DNA of 64,000 bases, from contig OZ345363.1 in NCBI GenBank assembly GCA_977006965.1, positions 1,798,001-1,862,000 of the forward strand. The letters run 5' to 3'. The notes below the pieces were generated by a model. It searched no databases. It had not been told where the DNA came from and saw only the letters and a list, made by a program, of their open reading frames with translations. Made by a program: the position numbers and the translations under genes. This stretch comes from Phymatolithon calcareum. Taxonomy: Eukaryota; Rhodophyta; Florideophyceae; Hapalidiales. Below are positions 9,034 to 18,500 of the stretch, piece after piece. Numbering within the stretch: the stretch's first letter is position 1; every line of letters starts with the position of its first letter.

Positions 9034-9540
9034 ATGACAGATGACACTTCCTCATGGGAAAAACATACGAAGTGCGCAACTTGCCAAATGGTCAATGCAG
9101 CTCCCGAGGACAACAGATGTTGCGCAAACGACGAATTGAATTCTGTAACCAAACCGTATCTTCCCACAAATTCGCAGTGGAAAACTGCCCTCAGTCCCTT
9201 TCCCAAAATTCAACATTCACTACCCTCGTTTCACGTGGTCACTCGGGCGCACAGCAAACGCAAACCCGTGATCCGACGATTCCAACAAGAGCACCACGTC
9301 CCGCACCCGCAACACCAACCAATGAAAAAACGTCCATGCGCCATCTGCACCCGTATACGACGCGCTGACTCGCTTCGAACGCTCTCTGCGCGCGGCGAGA
9401 GACCCCCCAGACGCCTGCGAATTCTGTGTATTCGAACGACTTCCCAGTATTCGGAGGAGACCACATGGTGGGGATCGCTCAGCGCGGCACAATCACTGCA
9501 GAACGGAGACTGGCGGATTCGTCCTCGGTCTCACCGCTGA
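9034..9540 (+). CDS. Small Cys-containing ORF, subrepeat A of unit 1
   Basis: 168 codons from ATG; not recognised. The N-terminus has a conserved W..H.KCATCQMVN..PEDNRCC block, one zinc-ribbon-like CxxC plus CC pair. It is loosely like a RanBP2 finger but lacks the usual final spacing. The block is retained in all four subrepeats, with substitutions that keep the Cys, Trp and Asn. Beyond residue ~60 the sequence is Arg/His-rich and frame-shifted relative to subrepeat B, so the C-terminal two thirds are doubtful. Unit 2 holds a copy that translates identically except for one residue (22111-22617). Confidence 0.35.
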   Translation: MTDDTSSWEKHTKCATCQMVNAAPEDNRCCANDELNSVTKPYLPTNSQWKTALSPFPKIQHSLPSFHVVTRAHSKRKPVIRRFQQEHHVPHPQHQPMKKRPCAICTRIRRADSLRTLSARGERPPRRLRILCIRTTSQYSEETTWWGSLSAAQSLQNGDWRIRPRSHR

Positions 9541-10225
9541 CGGCTAAGATGCCGCATTGCGTATCGAATGCAACAGAGCCCGAAAATTACAAAAGCGCAC
9601 TGCACACACTGGGTCGAGCACGCGTCAACCGTAACCGCCTCCCGCGCCCGCTGCGAGTACGAATCCCGTCGAAGGCGCGGACGGCGATTGAAAGGAGCGA
9701 TAACACACGTGCGCACAATAAGCGTAGAGTGTCACGAGAAACCTTTCCCGCATTCACCCGTCAGGAACGCAAGCAACGAGCACTGCGCACCACGTTCACC
9801 ACTCCGCAACGGCACTGGCACAGACAGCCGTATATAGCATGAGGCGTGACGGCTGCGTCGCTAAGGGGATAAACTCGGTCTTGCCAAACCCATTCCTGGG
9901 CTCCGACACAATTGGCACACACCGGTAGCATTCCACCCAGACGGAGACCCTCGCACAGAGCGCCGGTCCGCACAGAGCGACTTTTTTGTTGGGAGGAGGT
10001 GCAATTTCTAATTTAAATATGAGATGTGTTTTTGAATTTCACTTCAAATTCAAAATTTTCTTCGCACTCGAAAAGTTGCCCCAAATGTCAGCAGATGTGT
10101 TGGTCACTTTTAAATAAAAATCTACTTTCTTCTTCTTCTCCTGTCATCTATCATAGGTTCCAGTCTGCCCTACATTACAACATCTCCACAGCACTACGAT
10201 CCATTCTGCCCTCAATAAGTATCCC

Positions 10226-11698
10226 TCAACAATTCTCCACAGCCTCTCGCACAGCTTCCACAACCATTCTCAGGCTCTCATGCCCACTCTCAATCCCCTC
10301 ACAGACCTCATCCATAAAAACTTTCCTCCCCTCATCCACCATCCCCATCACATGCGAAACCGGTTTTCCAAACACCTTTTCCCCTTCCCCCCCACTCTTC
10401 CTCCGTGTTCCGCTCCGCACAATCCAATGAGAATCCCCTTCATTCCAGCGACCGTCCGCCGCACGCGCCAGTACGCGGTTTTAACACGCCGCGTCACCGA
10501 TCACCGTCGCCCACTTCCGCAACCGCATCACAGCCCCTTCTGCACCACCCGTCTTATGAACCCCATCTGCGCCGCCGCCAACATTCCATCCAGCCCGCCC
10601 AGTTCATCGACGCCACACATCAGCATCACGCCGCGATAATTGCAACACGTCCCGTGCCACAGTGTCCGCGCCGCACACGTCTCCATGTCCTCATCATGCG
10701 TGTCGAACCGTGCGCGATTTTCTTTGCCGAGTCCACAGCGCTCTACGCATCCTGCACCGCCTCAGTGCAAAGCGATGCATCCGCGACCGCCAACTGCTCG
10801 TTCGTGGGAACAGGACACTTCTCTGCGAACCGATGTGATGTGCCGCCAAACTTGCAGCACTCACATCTCGAAGCGCGGCACATGTGACAACCGCGACACG
10901 AAGGCTGGTGTCATGCGTGTGGCGCGTTGCATTCACATCATCCAGTATCTCGATTGCCTCCTTCGGTCTCTTCGCAAGCGCGAGAACTCTCGTTACCTCA
11001 TCCCCATCCGCCTTCCACGGCCGCAACGCGCTGAGCGTCCCACACTCCCCTGTTCCCTCCGTCTGCATGGGAAGCTCCGCCAGATACGCGAGAATCTCCG
11101 CCTGTGCCGCGAGCCGCCCTTCCTTTTCGAAAGCGCGCGCATCCGCCACAAGTGTCGCCAGTCTCGTATGTTCGATCGGCAGAGCCGCCTGAAAATACCG
11201 CAACGCAGTCCCGCAGGAGACCTGCATTCTCTCCAGCAGCGCGTGCGCATCGGCGCATCTGTTCCCGGCAGTCGCAGCGATGATGTGCGCATTTCTTTCC
11301 CGTCACTGCTCACACAAACCGCCCGCGCGAACGGTTGTAGCGCGCGCGGCGCAGCACAGGTGGCCCGCCACCGCGAGCGCCAGTGAATCCACACATGCGC
11401 CGCGCGCCTCGCCGCGCTCGCCGACCACCGCCACCTCCGCATCAACCTCGGAAGTGACGTGCATCTCCGCAAGCGCAATGAGCACCAAGTTAGCGTGCAA
11501 CCACAGGGAATCAGCCTTATTCACGGTCGCCCCCTCGTCTGGCGTCTTCTCAAGTAGAACGATTCTGACGATTTTACCCCGGCCATAATCGCCTAAACCC
11601 GCCCCGGGCCACTTCGATCGTTGCCAGAATGTCGTCACGTGTGGTGCCTTCTCAGCTGCCATCAGTTGTGGCGCCGAGACCACACTAAAGGGTGGCAA
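10226..11698 (-). pseudogene. Broken helical-repeat (TPR-like) gene, subrepeat A of unit 1
   Basis: Minus-strand fragments in order: 11698-11303 (starts MPPFSVVSAPQLMAAEK), 11227-10694 (contains ARAFEKEGRLAAQAEILAYL and LALAKRPKEAIEILDDVNA) and 10420-10226 (ends SLRMVVEAVREAVENC). The Ala-rich paired-helix spacing suggests TPR-like repeats, and the segment PKEAIEILDDVN is typical of such helices. At least two frame changes separate the pieces. The same gene occurs in three further broken copies in this window. I cannot name the family. Confidence 0.5.
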
Positions 11699-11748
11699 TT
11701 CGCGCGGGTTACCGGCGGTGATTTTCTCGCAAAGCAGCGCATGCCATC

Positions 11749-11774
11749 ATTATCCCTGATGATCAGGGGATAAT
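11749..11774. repeat. Hairpin between subrepeats A and B, unit 1
   Basis: Inverted arms ATTATCCCTGAT and ATCAGGGGATAAT with one bulged base. The matching site in unit 2 is 24829-24854. A related perfect hairpin is at 21478-21504. Confidence 0.6.
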
Positions 11775-12245
11775 TTTTCCCCTGATGCCATCATCACGGT
11801 TCTGCACGAAGAGTATGATAGGCAGGTGGTGTCAGGTTTGAGGTAGCCAGATCTGACGAGACTGTCTTCCCTCCTATACTTTCGATGCCCTGGTAATGGA
11901 CGACAAACACAAGAGAGAACGCAGCGGCAGCTGGTCGTGGGTACCCATGTATTCAGGGATCAAAAAATGCGTGGGGGTACACAAAATTGGCCATGGGAGC
12001 GTCGCGCTGTAGAGTGTCCATTGTCAGATCTTTCAAGGACAAGTTATCGATCGCAAGTCACATGCAATGATGTGTGTGCGACAGATAACATGATTTGCCG
12101 TCGTCTGGCGCGGAAGACAAACTGAGTTCAGTGGCAAACACCATCGAATTCGGAAATTTTAGTTCTCTGGATCGTTTTCTGCTGTCGACGTTCCGTTGCA
12201 AACACTACCGTATTATCGTTCGTTCACAGACCACGAATGCAGAAT

Positions 12246-12404
12246 ATGTCAGATGATGCTTCCTCATGGGCAAAACATACGAAGTGCGCACTTTGCCAAA
12301 TGGTCAATGCAGCTCCCCAACACAATACATGTTGCGCAAATGACAATTTGAATTCTGTAAACAAACCGTATCTTCCCACAAACTTTCCCCCGAGCGCGCA
12401 GTGA
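12246..12404 (+). CDS. 52-residue Cys-containing mini-ORF, subrepeat B of unit 1
   Basis: A short ORF from ATG to TGA that aligns with the first 50 residues of the 9034 ORF: same W..H.KCA.CQMVNAAP and CCAND core, then ..NKPYLPTN. The stop comes early compared with subrepeat A. Retention of the Cys pattern between the diverged A and B copies suggests it was coding in the ancestor. Whether it is expressed now is unknown. Confidence 0.3.
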   Translation: MSDDASSWAKHTKCALCQMVNAAPQHNTCCANDNLNSVNKPYLPTNFPPSAQ

Positions 12405-13247
12405 CTATAAACGCCGTCTTGTCTTTTCCTCACTGCCAATCTCGTAACGTCTGGCTCCTTCGCAATGCAAACCTGCCCCCAGTCCCGTTCCCAAAATTCA
12501 ACATTCACTGCCCTCGTTTCACGTGGTCTCCCGGGCGCATAGCAAACGCAAACCCGTGATCCGACGATTCCAAGAAGAGCATGACATCCCGCACCCGCAA
12601 CACCAACCAGCGAAAAACGTCCATGTGCCATCTTCCCCCGCGCAGGACGCGCTTCGAACGCTCTCTGCGCGCGGCGAGAGACCCCCAGACGCCTGCGAAT
12701 TTTGTGTTTTCGAACGACCTCCCAGTATTCGATCGCTCAACGCGGCGCAATCACTGCAGAACGGAGACTGGGGGATTCGCCCTCGATCTCACCACTGACG
12801 GCTAAGACAACGCATTGCGTATCGAATGCAACAGAGCTCGAAAATTACAAAAGCGCACTGCACACACTGGGTCGAGCACGCGTCAACCGCAACCGCCTCC
12901 CGCGCATGCTGCGAGCACGAGTTCCGTCGAAGGCGTGGACGGCGCTTGAAACGAGCGATAACACCAAAGGGATAAACTCGGTTTTGCCAAACCCATTTCC
13001 GGGCTCCAACACAATTGGCAAACAGCGGTAGCATTCCACCCAGACGGAGACCCACGCACAGAGCGCCGGTCCGCACACAGAGCGACTTTTTTGCTGGGAG
13101 GAGGTGCAATTTCTAATTTAAAAATTAGATGTGTTTTTCAATTTCACTTCAAATTCAAAATTTTCTTGGCACTCGAAAAGTTACCCCATGTGTCAGCAGA
13201 TGCGTTGTTAACTTTTTTTTAAAAAATAAATCTACTTTCTTCTTCTT

Positions 13248-13767
13248 TGTTAGAATGTAGACAACTGGGCCAAAGGTATTGGTCCCCCTGATCAGGAAGG
13301 ACATGTGTGAAGGGATAGTTAGGGCCTTATGAAGGATATCATAACAGGAGCTGGAAACGGAGTACGGTGCGAATGAACGAGTGAAGGATATCATAACAGC
13401 CCCCCTCGCACCGTACGGAGTTGAAAGCTTGTACACGTACTTGTATATCTTGTAGTGTGGTTTTCGATATGTGTGGATGACGGCTTACTTGACTGGGTGA
13501 CCTTGAACCAAGAAGGGAATGTTCGATGTTTTGTGTGCGTACTGTTATTCGGCTTGGAGGGTTAGAAATTCCGGAAAATGTATTTCGAAGTGGGCGTGGT
13601 GGGAATTGAACTCGTGACTGTACTTTGGAAAGCGCAGTATATGATAGCGTAAACTGGGACCATAACCTGTTAGAATGTAGACAACTGGGCCAAAAGGTCT
13701 TGGTCCCCCTGATCAGAAAGGACATGTGTGAAGGGATAGTTAGGGCTTTATGAAGGATATCATAACA
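13248..13767. mobile_element. 520-bp mini-LTR (TRIM-like) element, unit 1
   Basis: Two direct terminal repeats, 13248-13346 (99 bp) and 13668-13767 (100 bp), both TGTTAG...ATAACA, around a 321-bp interior without coding capacity. The target duplication TTCTT is at 13243-13247 and 13768-13772. The homologous point in subrepeat A (about 10124-10140) has the uninterrupted site CTTCTTCTTCTCCTGTC, which proves insertion. The interior holds a tRNA-like segment on the minus strand (13591-13662), a stray copy of the LTR end (GAAGGATATCATAACA, about 13384-13399) and an inverted repeat GTACGGTGCGA / TCGCACCGTAC. It must use another element's enzymes. Confidence 0.85.
13591..13662 (-). pseudogene. tRNA-like sequence inside the mini-LTR element, unit 1
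   Basis: On the minus strand 72 nt run from TGGTCCCAGTTTACGC to the T-arm-like CACGAGTTCAATTCCC. A D-arm-like TATCATA, an anticodon-like TTTCCAA and a GTTCAATTCC box B occur at tRNA spacing. The 3' acceptor does not pair with the 5' GGTCCCA, and the anticodon and T stems have mismatches, so this is a relic or a tRNA-derived promoter rather than a working tRNA. A TTTT run lies shortly downstream. Confidence 0.4.
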
Positions 13768-13878
13768 TTCTTCTCCTGTCCTGTATCATCATGATACAGG
13801 TTCCAGTCTGCCCTACTGTCCAGTACATTACAACGTCTTCCCAGCACGGCGATCCATTCTGCCCTCAATAAGCATCCC

Positions 13879-15185
13879 TCAACAATTCTCAACAGCCTCT
13901 CGCACAGCTTCCACAACCATTCTCAGGCTCTCTTTCCCGCTCTCAATCCGCTCACACTCCTCATCCATGAAAACTTTCCTCCCCTCATCCACCATCCCCA
14001 TGACATGCGAAACCGGTTTTCCAAACACCTTTTCCCCCTTCCCCCACTCTTCCCCCGTGTTCCGCTCCGTACAATCCAATGAGAATCCCCTTCATTCAAG
14101 CGTCCGTCCGCCGTAAGCGCCAGTACGCGTTTCTAACACGCCCCGTCACCGATCACCGTCGCCCACTTCCACAACCGCATTTCCGCCCCTTCTGCACCAC
14201 TAGCCTTATGAACCCCACCTGCGCCGCCGCGAACATTCCATCCGGTCCGTCCCGTCCACCGACGCCACACATCAGCATCACGCCGCGATAATTGCAGCAC
14301 ATCCCGTGCCATAGTGTCCGCGCTGCACTCGTCTCCGTGTCCTCATCATGCGTGTCAAACCGCAGCGCGATTTTCGTCGCCGCGTCCACAGCGCTCTGCG
14401 GCTCGTATACCTCCTCAGCCCAAAGCGATGCATCCGCGACCGCCAACTGCTCGCTCGTGGGAACAGGACACTTCTCTGCAACCGATGTGCCGCCACACTT
14501 GCCGCACTCACACCGCCAAGCTCGGCACATGCGTCAGCTGCGACGCAAAGTCTGGTGTCAAGCGTGTGGCGCGTTGCATTCACATCATCCAGTATCTCGA
14601 TTGCCTCCTTCGGTCTCTTCACAAGCACAAGCGCTCTCGCAAGCGCCACCGCCACCTCATCCCCATCCGCCTTCCACGACCGCACCACGCTGAGCGTCCC
14701 ACACTCCCCTGTTCCCTCCGTCTGCATGGGAAGCTCCGACAAATACGCGAGAATCTCCGCCTGCGCCGCGTATCGCCCTGCCTTTTCGAAAGCGCGCGCA
14801 CCTGCCACAAGTGCCGCCGGACTCGTGTGTTCGATCACCAGCGCCGCCTGAAATGAACACAACCCAGACCCGGAGGAGACCTCCATTCTCGCGAGCAACG
14901 CGTGCGAATCAGTACATCTGTTCCCGGCAGCCACAGCGATGCTGTAGGCGTGTCTTCCCCGTCGCTGATCACACAAGCCGCCCGCGCGAACGGTTGTAGA
15001 GTGCGCGTGGCGCAGCGCAAGTGGTCCGCCACCGCGAATGCCAGCGACTCCACGCACGCGCCGCGCGCCTCGTCGCGCTCGCTGACCACCGCCACCTGTG
15101 CATCAACCTCGGAAGCGGGTCGCATCTCCGCAAGCGCGATGAGCACCGAGTCAGCGAGCAACCACAGGGAATCAGCCTTATTCAC
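13879..15185 (-). pseudogene. Broken helical-repeat (TPR-like) gene, subrepeat B of unit 1
   Basis: Second copy of the gene at 10226-11698. Pieces in successive frames: 15185-14990 (VNKADSLWLLADSVLIALAEM), about 14980-14470 (GARAFEKAGRYAAQAEILAYL; KRPKEAIEILDDVNA), 14530-14153 (SEQLAVADASLWAEEVY... RGVMLMCGVGGRDGPD) and 14079-13879 (GEKVFGKPVSHVMGMVDEGR, ending in the same AVENC stop as copy A). At least three frameshifts. Its translated fragments are the same as those of 26959-28265. Confidence 0.5.
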
Positions 15186-15513
15186 GGTCGCCCCTCGTCT
15201 GGCGTCTTCTCAAGTAGAACAATTCTGAGAGTGGTGCACGACGCGGTCGCACGTGCGAGAATGGAAATGGATGAAAGGGAGGAAGCAGTGCGCTATAGTC
15301 TATCAATGACCGTCGCCCTTCCATCAAGAAATGGTTTGAAGCTCGTCCACGGATGACTTTGACACCACTAAGATGCCCAGCAAGTGTAGTAACGCAGATG
15401 CTTTACATTATGCAACAAAGCCCAGCAAGGGCCGATTGCTTTATTTTGCGTCCCGAAAGTACTTGCTTGGCATCCAAGATATCTACTATACTACGTGGAC
15501 AAACGAAACTCAA

Positions 15514-18500
15514 CTAATTGCGAACTTCTAAACCTTCTCCATCACCCGGAATGCTGCCTGTCCCACAACTCTCAAGAATCTTCACATAGACAAGACAATC
15601 ATCTAATTCTTCAACCTCCACCTTCTGCGTCGAAACCGTCTCATCGCTGCTCCCTCTTAACAGAGCGGCCTTCTTGACCTGCTCTTGGAGAGTGTACAAA
15701 GGTTCGAGCTCCGTTTCTAGACTCATAAGTTCAGAGATCAGGTGCAGCGATGCGGAGCGGTTTTCGTCATTTTGAATTTCAGGTTCTCCCCACATGTACA
15801 ATACCGCCAGATTGTACATTGCAACTGGATTCTTATCCACATCAATAGACATTTTGTAAAGTCTCTCAGCTTCAAGTACATCTCGATTGATCCCATTTCC
15901 AAACTCGAGAGCCATTGCTAAATTATTCATTCCAGAACTGCACCCTGCTTCAACAGCATTTCGTAGGTACGAAATGCCGCCATCGTGCCCAGTCGTGTCA
16001 CACTTCAGAACACCCATGTTACAAAGAGCGTCATGGCTTTCCTTTTCAATGGCAGCCGAATACTTTTCCTCGGCCGCCAATACATCCGCAGGAATACCTT
16101 GAGCGCCTTTGTGATACAGTAATCCTAAGCGATTCGTGCACTTGGGGGAGTGATACCGTGACTGGTAGAACGACATGGCGCCTTTTGGACGTTTTCCAAT
16201 ACCAAAAACACGCTCATGTCCAACGACTTCATTCATGCTTACATCGGATACTGATTTTTTCACGAAAAGTCGACCAACAATTGCACGCAGCATGTTCCCA
16301 TCTCCGTACTCATCCAGCTCACAAATGGTCTCGATTATTGCATTCATGCGTTTTGCGTCACGGCCCACAAAGAACCCTTTCTCGAGCAAGTATCCGATGT
16401 TCGACATACAGCAATCGGCAGTATCACTATCGCAATCCCAAATTTCCAGGTCCATCATACATTTAGCCGCAATTTCCTGATGTGCTTGATCCTGAGATTC
16501 GTGAAAAACACTTTGATGTGCGACGGCGAGATAAAAAGAAAGTGAAAGAGCTTCAAAACTGCCACCATGACGAATGATGAAGGATTCGATGGCATGAATC
16601 GCTTTCTCGGATACGGTACTATTCCCACCATTTTCGTAGAACAAGGACACTGCCTTTCTCTTCAGTGCGTCTTCAGAACCCGTTAACTCGTAAATGCGAC
16701 CGAAGTAATTAGCAAGCATCCCAAGATCGATCTCGTCCATAGGTCTATTTTGTTCCTCGATATGGCTTCGGTTCAGCAGTGTCCTGAATCGTACATCCAT
16801 TTGCTTTTGCAGCGCATCCACTTGAGAGTCAGATTTTGTGCTTTTCCTCGAGATGATACCAAAAGCATCTTTCAGTGCTTCTCGGTGTCCATGTTCCGCA
16901 ATACAACGTCCAAATATTCTTAAAGCGTCATCCGCATGACCTTCTTCCACAGCATCACATCCGCCTGCGTATAGAGTTGCCACATCTGTTGTCTGCTCCA
17001 TATGAATGTCGATTGCGGTGTTCAAATCTCTGATGAATTCAGAAGACCTTTCCGCGAAGTGTTCTACATCCCACACACCGTGTTCGTTTTCGACCATGTT
17101 CCGAATCTCAAATTGGGCAATCTGTGGTATGAATGGTGGCCATCCCGACCAATACCTTAATCCATACTCTTTCCCAAGCCTTTCTGGTCCAATATGATGC
17201 ACAGGAGCGGAAATGTCTAAATTATTCATTTCTGTTCGGAGCAACTCATTATTCGATGATAGTCGAGTCATTCGCCAATACCTTTGAGCAGCTACCCTTC
17301 CCATGAATGCATCTCTCCATTTTTGCCAATAGAAAACCGACGACTCTGGACTGAAGATTACAGACACTGTTTTTGATTCCTCGTCACATGTGAGTAGTAA
17401 ACGGAGTTCCTGGGGACCTGCAACTGGTCTCACCGTGATACCATCTTCAAATTCGATTATGGGGTCACCAATGTTTGAACCAGACACAGCTCCCTCGTTC
17501 TTTGATGCCTCCACTTTCAAACTCGGAAATCCAAGAACGAACAGCATGATCAGGAACGGCGACTGACGTATATCTCCGACATTCCGAACGACTTCGTCTC
17601 CCGCCTTCCACTGTAAATGTGACTGAACTTCCCAAATAAGCCTCATATACAAACTTTGCATCTCTTCCTCAGACCGACCAATGTTTCGCACTTCGGAAAT
17701 TGCAGAGCACAGTTGTTTGCTGCACAAGAACTTGATACCAACTGGTGCAATACTGGCATTCCACCCGTCTGCTTCACAGTCATTCTCAACAACCCAGGTC
17801 GCCAACATACTTCGCACAGTCTCTGTCACACATCCAATGAATCGACCGATGTCAGAGGAATTGAAAGTGCAGTATAATAAACTTGCCACATCACATTGCA
17901 GTCGTCTCATTTCAAGATTGTACTGATTTTCAAACACCGATCTTGTGCGCTCAGATGCTCCAGCTTGAGATGCTGTCTGCCATTCCCTCACAAACGCGTC
18001 AAGCCTGTCTCCAGACTTCAATGCAAGATAATTGTCAACATGAACACTCGCTTGAAGCAATAGACTGTTGGGATTGTTATCCCAAAGAAAAGAAGACAAT
18101 GCCGCTCCTTGTGCCGGTAGGCAACTAAAGAATTGTTCGACGTCCTCACCAGGGTCGGAGCCAAGCTGATACATGAGGGTATCCATGCTTCGGCGTTCCG
18201 CTTCCCAGTACCTGTGTGTGTTACTTTCAGTTAACACCGTGTCGTCTTCCTTTACGAGCTTGACGTTCTCCATGAGTACGGCAAAATGGGCCAGCTGAGA
18301 AGCTTTGATATTTTCAACAGCAGAACGCTCTGCATCATTGAGCTTGTTCAAAGACGTTTTATGCCAATCATCTTTTGCTGCGTCTCTGATAGTCGCCTCA
18401 TGAGCGCGAAAGTGTAATGACCTGTCAAAGTCGGCGTTCATTTTGAAAGGTAGCATGCATCGCTGTGTGATATCGATTTCTCCATCAACGTATTCTGCAT

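Noticed and set aside
9220-9492. Minus-strand frames opposite the small Cys-rich ORF (and the 12224-12631 equivalent)
   Set aside because: They are open in all four subrepeats, but they mirror the plus-strand frame. The plus frame keeps the Cys pattern, so I treat the minus ones as shadows.
10405-11386. Plus-strand Arg/His/Ser-rich frames across the TPR-like pseudogenes
   Set aside because: The minus-strand reading shows regular Ala/Leu helices; the plus frames are low-complexity complements.
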